Assembly (NCBI RefSeq): GCF_000315485.1 | Contig: NZ_JH992940.1 | Location: forward strand, 538,654 to 602,653 | Direction of reading: 5' to 3' | DNA from: Bacteroides oleiciplenus YIT 12058 | GTDB taxonomy: Bacteria; Bacteroidota; Bacteroidia; Bacteroidales; Bacteroidaceae | Length of the DNA stretch: 64,000 nt | Shown: in pieces, positions 26,022-34,224 of the stretch | Layout: each line of letters starts with the position of its first letter | Numbering within the stretch: position 1 is the first letter of the stretch | Notes under the pieces: model-generated | Database searches by the model: none | What the model saw: the letters and a program-made list of their open reading frames with translations, nothing else | What the model was told of the DNA's origin: nothing | Made by a program: the position numbers and the translations under genes

Positions 26022-26133
26022 ACGAATACTAATTCGTTCCACCATAAGGAGCTTTTCGTTCCTCCATGGAAAACTTTTCGTCCCTCCATAAGGTACATTG
26101 CGTCCCCTTATGGAGGGACGAATTAGTATTCGT
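26022..26133. repeat. 22-nt phased repeat array inside a long inverted repeat
   Basis: This sits in the 391-bp gap between the lipoprotein gene and the 73-residue gene. ACGAATACTAATTCGT (26022-26037) is the exact reverse complement of 26118-26133, and the match extends inward to about 31 bp with few mismatches. Between them a TTCGTTCC-type unit starts at 26033, 26055, 26077 and (as TGCGTCCC) 26099, an exact 22-nt period, each followed by a variant of CCATAAGG or CCATGG. The inverse GGGACGAA closes the array at 26115-26122. Nothing else is apparent in the gap apart from the promoter at 26311. Confidence 0.8.
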
Positions 26134-26310
26134 TATCTTAGTCATTAGCCTTTGCATATCCACTTTTTACGAAACGCTATAAATCAACATAAAAGCGATG
26201 TTGAAAACATCTCCAGAACATTCTGATATCTAACCAGTTGCGTTCATACCGCACAAATTGTACAGAGAATTGTACAGTCGTTTTCTTAGCACTTTTCTGG
26301 CTATATTCCT

Positions 26311-26318
26311 TAGTTTTG
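26311..26318 (+). promoter_or_regulatory. Bacteroides-type promoter close to the 73-residue gene
   Basis: TAGTTTTG matches TAnnTTTG and ends only 11 bp before the ATG at 26330. If used, the leader would be a few bases long or absent. Confidence 0.5.
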
Positions 26319-26329
26319 CTTAAAAAACA

Positions 26330-26551
26330 ATGAATAACAAAACAATCAAAGAAAAGTATCTATCACCGACGATTGAGGTGATAGAGGTAGAAAATGAAGG
26401 TGTAATAGCTCTTTCTGATTTTACAGGCGGTAATCCTGCACTGCCAGGGAGGAATTACACAACAAGCCGCACAAAAAATAGTATTCAAAGCGCAAGTGCA
26501 TTTAGTGACTTAGAAGATCTCATTAATGACATTCTAACTATTGAAAAATAA
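26330..26551 (+). CDS. Small protein of unknown function preceding a GLUG lipoprotein
   Basis: A 73-residue protein with no signal peptide. Its N-terminus, KEKYLSPTIEVIEVENEGVIALS, resembles that of many short Bacteroidota proteins (basic start, then an acidic VIEVE-like stretch and a small-residue segment) found before surface lipoprotein genes. The middle is GGNPALPGRNYTTSRT, and the end is acidic. It is 5 bp upstream of the lipoprotein gene and clearly cotranscribed. A precursor-peptide role is possible on the basis of size and leader-like N-terminus, but no maturation enzymes are next to it. I do not recognise a defined function. Confidence 0.6.
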   Translation: MNNKTIKEKYLSPTIEVIEVENEGVIALSDFTGGNPALPGRNYTTSRTKNSIQSASAFSDLEDLINDILTIEK

Positions 26552-26556
26552 TTGCT

Positions 26557-28527
26557 ATGAAAACATCTATCTTTGCAAAGACAGGCCGACTATTTTTGCC
26601 TATTGCGATTGGACTGCTAATATTAAGCGCATGTTCACAAAATGATGAGGTATCTTTTGTTGATGATAATGATAAGACTCTTGAAATTATGACTATTGTG
26701 GCTACTCAAGGTGGTGCATTAACCCGCATGACTCATGACGACACCGATAATCATGGACTTATTGTTAAGTGGACTGAAAACGATGCTTTCAGAGTTTACT
26801 CCAGCAATGATACTAAATCTACAACATTTGCTATTCCTTCCCCTTATGTTGGTAATGGAAAAATTGCAGAATTTAAGGCAGAATCAAATATAGGTGTCAG
26901 TATTGACGCGAATGCTTTCTTCCCTGATTCTCGCGCAGAGAAAAAATGGGCGGACTGTTATTTCAGTGTATTAGGGCAGATACAAGATGCAAGTAAACCG
27001 CGTGCTCATCTTGCCGATTATAATTTTATGACGGCTATAGTTACTTTTGCTAGTACTTCGATAATAACGATTAATTTCTTGCACAAAATAGCTGTCCTGA
27101 AGTTTATGGTTACATTGCCAACAGATGTTTCTCCCAAATCAATATCACTTAGTACACAAGACGAAGCAGGTATTGTGGTAGCACAGAAAGCAAGCGATGA
27201 AAGCATTCTAGCAACGGCCAAACAGCTTACCATGTCCATAGTAAATGCAACAAGTAATGAACATACGGCTTATATGGCGATACTTCCTTCTACATTAAGC
27301 CAGCAACTGGCTGTTGCCGTGACGGGTAGCGATGGTATGGTTTACAATTATACAGTTTCCTTTGACGGAGATTTTTCTTATGAAGCAGGCAGAGTTTACA
27401 ATTCGAAGCTTACTTTAAAAAATATAGTAGAAGAGGGATATGGTATTGCCAGTGAGTTTGATAATGATGTAGCAGGCGTAACGTGGGATCAAAGCGACGA
27501 TAAAGGTAGTACAGAGGACAATCCTTACCTGATAGAGAATGCCTCACACCTGAAATATCTGATTGAACAGGTAGAAGCCGGAGAAGCATATTTGGACAAG
27601 TACTTTAAACTGACTACCGATATAAAAGTAACGGCTAATACATGGACGCCCATAGGAATTTCATCTTCCAAACCTTTTAGCGGAAACTTTGACGGAGGCG
27701 GACATACTATAAGTGGTGAACTGAAAGGAGCTTTTTCGAACGATATCCAACACTTTGGCTTTTGGGGCTATGTACGTAATAACTCAAATGCTACATTGAT
27801 ACAAAATCTTCATATAGCAGCCAACGTTACATGGTCTTTTGGAAGTCCGGAGGGAGCGAGTAATTCAGAATTTGGAGTAGGTGGTGTTGCAGGCTATATT
27901 TATATGACAAGTACAGATGTGCCAATAACAGTACGTAATTGTACAATATCGGGAGAAATGCAAATATCAGATGGAAGTTTGGGTTATGGCTATTTAGGTA
28001 TAGGTGGAATAGTTGGAAATGCAAGTTCCCATATCCAAAATTGTTCTGCAACAGGCAAAACAAATGTGAATTGTAAAGGTGGAATAGTTAGGATTGGAGG
28101 TATAATAGGGAAAGCTACACTTCTCACAAATGAAACTAAGTATTGTGTTAATAGTTCTTCCATCATACTTTCTGATACTGAACGTTCAAATACGAATTAT
28201 TCTGTAATGGTAGGCGGAATTGCTGGATATCATCCTGGAAAGGTTTTGGGATGCTGTAATCAAGGTTCTATATCCGGCAATAGTCTTTCTTCTGTTGATA
28301 TCGGGGGGATTGTTGGAATGACAGAGTTAGCAAATTGCCATTTTAACAGAAATCTAACGAAAGATTTTAATACAACTTCAAATGGGACTGTACGACTTGG
28401 ATATTTGATAGGCTTCGCTAAAAATTCTACCGTTTATTCCTGCAATGAAAGCGTAGGCGACCAATCAGAATGGATCGGGAGTAATCCCGCTTGGACACCC
28501 GCTACTGACGATGAAAGCGCCCATTAA
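26557..28527 (+). CDS. Fimbrillin-like lipoprotein with GLUG repeats
   Basis: A 656-residue surface lipoprotein (lipobox LSAC, Cys26). Residues about 40-290 resemble the fimbrillin (Mfa/FimA-like) N-terminal region: VATQGGALTRM, WTENDAFRVYSS, and AYMAILPSTL. From about 315 (ENPYLIENASHLKYL) the sequence switches to GLUG-type repeats seen in bacterial adhesins: FSGNFDGGGHTISGEL, then VGGVAGYI, IGGIVGNAS, IGGIIGKA, VGGIAGYH and IGGIVGMT. These repeats form a beta-helix-like adhesive region. A likely role is surface adhesion or glycan binding. It is cotranscribed with the 73-residue gene and followed by a terminator. Confidence 0.82.
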   Translation: MKTSIFAKTGRLFLPIAIGLLILSACSQNDEVSFVDDNDKTLEIMTIVATQGGALTRMTHDDTDNHGLIVKWTENDAFRVYSSNDTKSTTFAIPSPYVGNGKIAEFKAESNIGVSIDANAFFPDSRAEKKWADCYFSVLGQIQDASKPRAHLADYNFMTAIVTFASTSIITINFLHKIAVLKFMVTLPTDVSPKSISLSTQDEAGIVVAQKASDESILATAKQLTMSIVNATSNEHTAYMAILPSTLSQQLAVAVTGSDGMVYNYTVSFDGDFSYEAGRVYNSKLTLKNIVEEGYGIASEFDNDVAGVTWDQSDDKGSTEDNPYLIENASHLKYLIEQVEAGEAYLDKYFKLTTDIKVTANTWTPIGISSSKPFSGNFDGGGHTISGELKGAFSNDIQHFGFWGYVRNNSNATLIQNLHIAANVTWSFGSPEGASNSEFGVGGVAGYIYMTSTDVPITVRNCTISGEMQISDGSLGYGYLGIGGIVGNASSHIQNCSATGKTNVNCKGGIVRIGGIIGKATLLTNETKYCVNSSSIILSDTERSNTNYSVMVGGIAGYHPGKVLGCCNQGSISGNSLSSVDIGGIVGMTELANCHFNRNLTKDFNTTSNGTVRLGYLIGFAKNSTVYSCNESVGDQSEWIGSNPAWTPATDDESAH

Positions 28528-28573
28528 TCCCAAGTTTTTCAGCCAGAAGTAACCGCAAATTCATTCATATGCC

Positions 28574-28612
28574 GGGAAGGAGAAAAGAGATTTTTCTCCT
28601 TCCCGCTTTCTT
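28574..28612 (+). terminator. Intrinsic terminator after the GLUG lipoprotein
   Basis: GGGAAGGAGAAA (28574-28585) pairs with TTTCTCCTTCCC (28593-28604), loop of 7, then gctttctt. The 12-bp stem is perfect. Confidence 0.75.
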
Positions 28613-28629
28613 AACCCAATCGTTTTACC

Positions 28630-28637
28630 TATTTTTG
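28630..28637 (+). promoter_or_regulatory. Bacteroides-type promoter for the TPR-HTH gene
   Basis: TATTTTTG lies 26 bp before the ATG at 28664, just after the preceding terminator. Confidence 0.6.
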
Positions 28638-28663
28638 AGACCAATACCAATACTCTAAACAAA

Positions 28664-30628
28664 ATGAACAAGTATTTTATACTCCTGTTTATCATTCTTA
28701 TGTCCGCTATAGCAAGCTGCAACAAGCCGCTGGGAAGTACCCCTCCTGCCCCCTCCCGTTTTCACACAGACAGTGTGGCAATCATAGCCAAAGCCAATCA
28801 ATTCCGCCTGGAAAAAGAATATGACAGCGCTATCGCCCTGCTCGACTCCACTTTCCTGTTACCTATCCAGAGCAACCAACATCCCGACGGACTATCACCG
28901 GACGACGCCCGACGTCTGATGTCCTACGCAATCAGACACTTGATGTTCGCATACAATCATTCCCGAAGAATCACCGAAGGGCACGAACATTTCCTCCGGC
29001 TCAGAGAGATGAACCACCCGATACTATCCCGGCATTGCCAACGTGAAATGCTGGTATGTGATGCACAAATGCTGCAAACCCTTGGTCGTCGTGCCGAAGC
29101 CTGCCAACTTCTCGACCAAGCTATGAGCATCCATGAAAACAATGATCCCTCGAGCGAACTTTTCTGTACCATAGCCGCCGGAATCACCTATATGGCTGTC
29201 GACTCCACCGAAACACGGGCAGAACCCACTTTGCTGCGGGCTGCCGAAGCAATGAGAAACGGAGCCTATGACGATACCGGACTGTATCCGCAGGCCATGG
29301 CAAACTTGGCGAACATCTATATCCGGAAAAATGAATTTCAGAAAGGCATAAAACTCTGTCAGGAAGTCATGGAACAGAGTGACAGAGCACAGAATCCACG
29401 TGGTGTGATGCTGGCCGCTATCAACCTCTGCGGAAATTATACCGAACTTAGCTTCTTCGATAAAGCCTTGCACTACAACGACGAAGGACTCCGCCAGTTC
29501 AGGGAAGACAACGAGACTTGGGGTATGGCAGCAAGCCTGTATGAAAGAAGAGCTCTGATTTATAAAAGAATGGGGCTCATTGACTCCGCCTTTTCAGCAC
29601 TCAACCTTGCCGACAGTTTCTATGTCAGAGCCACAAACCCGCGCGGTCAGATACGTGTGCAACTGGAAAAGTTGGATGCAAAAGCCGAATTCCCAGACTC
29701 GCTACCAAATGCCCTGACCGGTTTTGAGGAAATAAAAGATAAAGTTCCCGGTTACATGCAACTCGACTATTACATGGGTTATGGAAAAGCGACGTATCTG
29801 GCCGGAAGATATAAAGAAGCCATTCCCTTGCTCGAAAAAGCCGTTGACTTATCTAAAATCCGCGGAGACTGGGAAACCGAAAATCATAATAACCGATTAT
29901 TGCTCGACAGTTATCACCACACCGGCATGATGAAAGCCGCCAAAGCCTTGCTCCCCCGGTACAATATGATTATCGACTCCGTGACTCATGAAAAATCCAT
30001 TCGCGAATCCATAGCGTCCCATATACGTTATGAAACAGAGAAAATAGAACAGGAAAATCGCCTGCTCACAGCAGATATAGCCTTGCGTAACAGTGTAATC
30101 CGCACTTACACCATCGGCACAATCGCCTTTATTCTTTTCATTCTTCTCCTGGGCACCTGGTTCTGGTCCAGACACCGACTCGCCTCCATCCGCCTGAATG
30201 AAAAAGAAAAGGAGTTGAAAAGGATCATCGAATCACGCTATGAACTTCATGAACGCAATCAAGAGCTATTACGCCAATTGACCGAAATACAAGCTTCAAA
30301 CCAGTCCGGCGGCGAACTCAACAAGTTGATGGAAACTCTGTCTCCTGCCATGTTGACTTCGAAAGAGGAAACTGAATTTCGCGTAGCCTTTTCCGAAATC
30401 TATCCTACAGCTCTTATCCGCTTGCGCAGCGCCTGTCCCAATATCACAAAAAATGAAGAACTGTTGTGTATGCTTATCCTTATTAATCAAACCACAGAAG
30501 AAATAGCCCGGATATTAGGCATAGCTTCCACCAGCGTCACCAGGATACGCTATCGGTTAAGACCAAAACTTACTATTCCGGAGAAGGCTTCACTGGATGC
30601 GGAAATAAGAAGGATCATGAAGGGATAA
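28664..30628 (+). CDS. TPR lipoprotein with membrane helix and C-terminal HTH
   Basis: A 654-residue protein. The N-terminus is a lipoprotein-like signal (IASC, Cys19). Residues about 40-450 form tetratricopeptide-like helical repeats (for example YPQAMANLANIYIRKNEFQKG and ATYLAGRYKEAIPLLEKAV). A membrane helix lies at about 480-500 (TIAFILFILLLGTWFW), followed by a coiled coil (about 510-545) and a C-terminal DNA-binding-like segment with TEEIARILGIASTSVTRIRYRL. This layout (periplasmic TPR sensor, membrane span, cytoplasmic HTH) is common in Bacteroidota and often located beside surface adhesin loci. It probably regulates a nearby operon, possibly the GLUG lipoprotein. A lipid anchor and a transmembrane HTH topology together are unusual. 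Confidence 0.78.
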   Translation: MNKYFILLFIILMSAIASCNKPLGSTPPAPSRFHTDSVAIIAKANQFRLEKEYDSAIALLDSTFLLPIQSNQHPDGLSPDDARRLMSYAIRHLMFAYNHSRRITEGHEHFLRLREMNHPILSRHCQREMLVCDAQMLQTLGRRAEACQLLDQAMSIHENNDPSSELFCTIAAGITYMAVDSTETRAEPTLLRAAEAMRNGAYDDTGLYPQAMANLANIYIRKNEFQKGIKLCQEVMEQSDRAQNPRGVMLAAINLCGNYTELSFFDKALHYNDEGLRQFREDNETWGMAASLYERRALIYKRMGLIDSAFSALNLADSFYVRATNPRGQIRVQLEKLDAKAEFPDSLPNALTGFEEIKDKVPGYMQLDYYMGYGKATYLAGRYKEAIPLLEKAVDLSKIRGDWETENHNNRLLLDSYHHTGMMKAAKALLPRYNMIIDSVTHEKSIRESIASHIRYETEKIEQENRLLTADIALRNSVIRTYTIGTIAFILFILLLGTWFWSRHRLASIRLNEKEKELKRIIESRYELHERNQELLRQLTEIQASNQSGGELNKLMETLSPAMLTSKEETEFRVAFSEIYPTALIRLRSACPNITKNEELLCMLILINQTTEEIARILGIASTSVTRIRYRLRPKLTIPEKASLDAEIRRIMKG

Positions 30629-30642
30629 GATTAGTTTTTAGT

Positions 30643-30650
30643 TATCTTTG
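30643..30650 (+). promoter_or_regulatory. Bacteroides-type promoter for cbiL
   Basis: TATCTTTG lies 63 bp before the ATG at 30714, so cbiL is transcribed separately from the main corrin operon. Confidence 0.7.
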
Positions 30651-30681
30651 CACAGCTTTTCAGTAAGCATTATTCATGTAT

Positions 30682-30709
30682 CACTAAACACTAACCATTA
30701 ATCACTAAC
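30682..30709 (+). repeat. Heptad repeat in the cbiL leader
   Basis: CACTAAA, CACTAAC, CATTAAT and CACTAAC follow at an exact 7-nt period and end 4 bp before the cbiL start codon. Confidence 0.6.
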
Positions 30710-30713
30710 AAAC

Positions 30714-31436
30714 ATGCCCAACCCCGTCATATTCGTATCCCTCGGTCCCGGAGAACCGGAACTTATCACCCTGAAAGGCTTGAAAGCCCTGCAAAATGCC
30801 GATTGCATTTTCTGCCCCGAAACTCACGCCACAAACGGACGTACGTTTTCACGTGCTGCCGATATATTACGCGCACTGGATATTCCGGATACACTTCTCT
30901 CCCGTTTCACATTGCCCATGAGCAAAAACCGGACACAGGCATTGGCTGCTTATGACAAAGTATATGCCGCATCTGCACAGCTTTATAAAGAGAATAAAAA
31001 AGTCTGCATCGTTGCCGAAGGAGATGCCGGCCTCTACTCCTCCATTCATTATATCTTCGATAAGCTGCAAGCCGACGGCATCCCCGTTCAACACATCGCC
31101 GGTATCCCTGCTTTCATCGCAGCAGGCGCTTGTGCAGGGCTTCATATCGCCAGTCAAGAAGAACGGCTGACCGTTGTTCCCGGCATCATAACCGTTGAAG
31201 AGATTGAGAAGTATATGCAGGAAAAGACCACCATCGTCATCATGAAGCTCTCCCAATGCGCCGACGAAGTCCACCGTTGCATCCATCTGCATCCTGAGTA
31301 TGCTTACCATTATTTTGAAAACGTAGGGACCGAAAATGAAATATATTTAAATGACGTTCCGCAGATTGATGTTCACACTTTTCCCTACTTCTCAATACTC
31401 ATCATCCGCCGACAAGAAAACAGACATAAAGAATAG
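30714..31436 (+). CDS. cbiL: Precorrin-2 C20-methyltransferase
   Basis: A 240-residue SAM-dependent tetrapyrrole methylase of the CbiL/CobI type. It has the N-terminal GPGEPELITLKGLKAL motif, EGDAGLYSSIHYI near 104-116, and IAGIPAFIAAGACAGL. It methylates C20 of (cobalt-)precorrin-2, the first corrin-specific methylation. It completes the ring-methylation set encoded at 9.7-16.2 kb but is separated from it by about 14.5 kb and has its own promoter. Normal family length, no oddities. Confidence 0.93.
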   Translation: MPNPVIFVSLGPGEPELITLKGLKALQNADCIFCPETHATNGRTFSRAADILRALDIPDTLLSRFTLPMSKNRTQALAAYDKVYAASAQLYKENKKVCIVAEGDAGLYSSIHYIFDKLQADGIPVQHIAGIPAFIAAGACAGLHIASQEERLTVVPGIITVEEIEKYMQEKTTIVIMKLSQCADEVHRCIHLHPEYAYHYFENVGTENEIYLNDVPQIDVHTFPYFSILIIRRQENRHKE

Positions 31437-31475
31437 GAAGAGTTTTTGTTCTGTTTCTCTCCCTTCCTATTACCC
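31432..31475 (+). terminator. Possible weak terminator after cbiL
   Basis: AATAGGAAG (31432-31440) pairs with CTTCCTATT (31463-31471) around a 22-base loop that itself contains T-runs. There is no long T-tract after the stem, so efficiency is doubtful. Confidence 0.35.
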
Positions 31476-31478
31476 GAA

Positions 31479-31573
31479 CCGTATCAAAGCCGTATTAGCT
31501 CCGTAGTATCTCCGTATCTATACATTTAGACTAGATACGGCCTTGACACGGACCAGACACGGACCGGGTACGG
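31479..31573. repeat. Head-to-head arrays of 7-mers at an exact 11-nt period
   Basis: Four CCGTATC-like 7-mers start at 31479, 31490, 31501 and 31512. Four inverse copies (GATACGG, GACACGG, GACACGG, GGTACGG) start at 31534, 31545, 31556 and 31567. Each 7-mer is separated by a 4-nt spacer. The 7-mers are conserved while spacers differ. The innermost pair extends to CCGTATCTA/TAGATACGG. The array lies in the gap between cbiL and the DUF1573 gene, about 80 bp upstream of the DUF1573 promoter. Confidence 0.8.
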
Positions 31574-31652
31574 TGCAGACCCGAATATTGGTCTAAAATT
31601 CCGATTTAATACTATTTCGCACATAATAAACACAAATTTTCCGAAAATGCAC

Positions 31653-31660
31653 TACCTTTG
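31653..31660 (+). promoter_or_regulatory. Bacteroides-type promoter for the DUF1573 gene
   Basis: TACCTTTG lies 32 bp before the ATG at 31693. Confidence 0.75.
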
Positions 31661-31692
31661 TCCCCGTTGTAAACTTAAAAAGAGAAATAGAC

Positions 31693-32088
31693 ATGAAAAA
31701 ACTTGCATTGTATATGTTTATGCTCGTTCTGAGCATAGGTTATGTATCAGCACAGGGGAAAGCTGACATTAAGTTTGATAAGACTTCACACGACTTCGGC
31801 ACGTTTTCTGAAAACGATCCGGTTGTAAGTTGTGTATTCACATTCACCAACGTGGGCGATGCTCCGCTGGTTATTCATCAAGCCGTAGCTTCCTGTGGAT
31901 GTACAGTACCCGAATATACCCAAGAACCCGTATTGCCGGGTAAGACCGGAACCGTCAAGATTACGTACAACGGTACAGGCAAATATCCGGGACACTTCAA
32001 GAAGTCCATCACCCTGCGTACAAATGCCAAAACAGAAATGATGCGACTCTTTGTAGAAGGAGATATGACACCGAAAGATGCGAAATAA
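31693..32088 (+). CDS. DUF1573 periplasmic protein
   Basis: A 131-residue protein with a signal peptide (residues 1-20, ending VSAQ) and a single DUF1573 domain. The hallmarks are FDKTSHDFGTF, FTNVGDAPLVI, and the ASCGCTVPEY cysteine motif, followed by GKTGTVKITYN. The fold is Ig/ASH-like. Such proteins are very common in Bacteroidota and their role is undefined. Flanked by its own promoter and terminator, so monocistronic. Confidence 0.9.
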   Translation: MKKLALYMFMLVLSIGYVSAQGKADIKFDKTSHDFGTFSENDPVVSCVFTFTNVGDAPLVIHQAVASCGCTVPEYTQEPVLPGKTGTVKITYNGTGKYPGHFKKSITLRTNAKTEMMRLFVEGDMTPKDAK

Positions 32089-32109
32089 GCATCTTTATAT
32101 ATAAGAATA

Positions 32110-32140
32110 AAGGAGAATTTTTCAATTCTCCTTTTTTTTT
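32110..32140 (+). terminator. Intrinsic terminator after the DUF1573 gene
   Basis: AAGGAGAATT (32110-32119) pairs with AATTCTCCTT (32124-32133) and is followed by an uninterrupted T-run. A strong terminator. Confidence 0.88.
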
Positions 32141-32222
32141 GCTTTCTTTGAAGCTGATTTGGATAAAATAATCAATTAATGGACGACATAATAACTATAA
32201 ACATAAAAGTAATTAAGAAACT

Positions 32223-34214
32223 ATGAAACAAGAAGAAGAGAAATTGACCGGTTTGCCGGAAAATGCATTCCGCGAACTAAAACCGGGCGAAGTCTACAAC
32301 CCTTTGATGAGCCCCGACAAGAAGTATCCGGAAGTTAACCTCTGGTCTGTGTTGTGGGGTATCGCTATGGCTATCCTCTTTTCGGCTGCGGCAGCCTATC
32401 TGGGGTTGAAAGTAGGTCAGGTATTCGAAGCTGCCATCCCTATAGCAATTATTGCCGTAGGCGTATCAGGCGCCGCCAAACGTAAGAATGCGTTGGGCGA
32501 AAATGTCATTATCCAATCCATCGGCGCCAGCTCCGGCGTCATCGTGGCAGGTGCCATCTTTACCCTGCCGGCCCTATATATTTTGCAAGAAACTTATCCG
32601 GAAGAAATCACGGTTACTTTTACTCAGGTATTCATCAGTTCATTGCTGGGAGGCGTACTGGGTATTCTCTTCCTCATCCCGTTCCGCAAATACTTTGTCA
32701 GCGATATGCATGGCAAGTATCCTTTCCCTGAGGCAACAGCTACTACACAAGTACTTGTATCGGGCGAAAAAGGCGGAAGCCAGGCAAAACCGTTGCTAAT
32801 GGCAGGTATCATCGGCGGTCTATATGATTTCATAGTGGCTACATTCGGCTGGTGGAACGAAAACTTCACCACACGCGTATGTGGCTTTGGCGAAATGCTG
32901 GCGGAAAAAGCGAAACTGGTGTTCAAGGTAAATACTGGTGCTGCCGTACTCGGTCTGGGTTATATCGTAGGTTTGAAATATGCTTCTATCATCTGTGCAG
33001 GTTCACTGGCAGTATGGTGGGTTATCATTCCGGGCATGTCTATGATTTGGGGCGACAGCGTGCTGAACCAGTGGAATCCTGAAATCGTAGCTACCGTAGG
33101 CAGCATGGCTCCCGAAGAAATATTCAACCATTATGCCAAGAGTATCGGTATCGGCGGTATCGCTATGGCAGGTATCATCGGTATCATCAAGTCATGGGGA
33201 ATCATTAAAAGTGCCGTAGGACTGGCAGCTAAGGAAATGGGTGGAAAATCCAATGTAGAAGCCAGTGTGAAGCGCACACAACGTGATATTTCCATGAAGA
33301 TTATCGCTATCGGCTCTATTGTGACATTGTTGCTGGTGGCCCTGTTTTTTTATTTCGATGTAATGCAGGGAAATCTGTTGCATACGATTGTAGCTATCTT
33401 ATTAGTAGCGGGCATCAGCTTCTTGTTTACAACAGTGGCTGCCAACGCGATTGCGATTGTCGGGACAAATCCTGTTTCGGGCATGACGCTTATGACTCTG
33501 ATCCTGGCATCGGTGGTGATGGTGGCAGTAGGCCTGAAAGGTACGGGAGGCATGGTGGCAGCTTTGGTAATGGGAGGTGTTGTTTGCACAGCATTGTCAA
33601 TGGCAGGCGGTTTCATCACCGACTTGAAGATTGGTTACTGGCTGGGAAGCACACCTGCCAAACAAGAGACATGGAAATTCCTCGGAACGATTGTTTCGGC
33701 TGCTACCGTAGGCGGTGTGATGATTATCCTGAACAAGACTTACGGCTTCACCAGTGGCGACTTGATCGCTCCGCAAGCAAATGCGATGGCAGCAGTGATC
33801 AAGCCTTTGATGAGTGGCGTAGATGCTCCATGGTTACTTTATGGCATCGGTGCCGTGCTTGCCATTATCCTGACTTTCTGCAAAATTCCGGCACTGGCAT
33901 TTGCGCTGGGCATGTTCATCCCATTACAGCTGAACGTTCCTCTGGTAGTGGGTGGAGCCATCAATTGGTTTGTGACAAGCCGTAGCAAGGATGCAGCTAT
34001 CAATACAGAACGTGGTGAAAAGGGTACGTTGCTGGCTTCCGGTTTCATTGCCGGTGGCGCCCTGATGGGAGTAGTCAGTGCAGCAATGCGCTTTGGCGGT
34101 ATCAATCTGGTTAACGATGCCTGGGTGAACAATACCTGGTCCGAAGTACTGGCTTTGGGTGCTTATGCATTGCTGATCATCTACTTTATCAAAGCTTCAA
34201 TGAAAACAAAATAA
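32223..34214 (+). CDS. OPT family oligopeptide/metal-chelate transporter
   Basis: A 663-residue polytopic protein with about 15-16 membrane helices and the OPT signatures: NLWSVLWGIAMAILFSAAAAYLGLKVGQ near the N-terminus, GASSGVIVAGAIFTLPALYI, and KYPFPEATATTQVL. Bacterial OPT proteins import oligopeptides, and some plant and yeast relatives carry metal chelates. It heads an operon with an esterase (10-bp gap) and a beta-galactosidase (15-bp gap). Confidence 0.92.
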   Translation: MKQEEEKLTGLPENAFRELKPGEVYNPLMSPDKKYPEVNLWSVLWGIAMAILFSAAAAYLGLKVGQVFEAAIPIAIIAVGVSGAAKRKNALGENVIIQSIGASSGVIVAGAIFTLPALYILQETYPEEITVTFTQVFISSLLGGVLGILFLIPFRKYFVSDMHGKYPFPEATATTQVLVSGEKGGSQAKPLLMAGIIGGLYDFIVATFGWWNENFTTRVCGFGEMLAEKAKLVFKVNTGAAVLGLGYIVGLKYASIICAGSLAVWWVIIPGMSMIWGDSVLNQWNPEIVATVGSMAPEEIFNHYAKSIGIGGIAMAGIIGIIKSWGIIKSAVGLAAKEMGGKSNVEASVKRTQRDISMKIIAIGSIVTLLLVALFFYFDVMQGNLLHTIVAILLVAGISFLFTTVAANAIAIVGTNPVSGMTLMTLILASVVMVAVGLKGTGGMVAALVMGGVVCTALSMAGGFITDLKIGYWLGSTPAKQETWKFLGTIVSAATVGGVMIILNKTYGFTSGDLIAPQANAMAAVIKPLMSGVDAPWLLYGIGAVLAIILTFCKIPALAFALGMFIPLQLNVPLVVGGAINWFVTSRSKDAAINTERGEKGTLLASGFIAGGALMGVVSAAMRFGGINLVNDAWVNNTWSEVLALGAYALLIIYFIKASMKTK

Positions 34215-34224
34215 GAAATATAAT

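Noticed and set aside
31479..31573. Plasmid-type iteron origin
   Set aside because: Iteron-like spacing exists, but there is no Rep gene, and the sequence lies between ordinary chromosomal genes.
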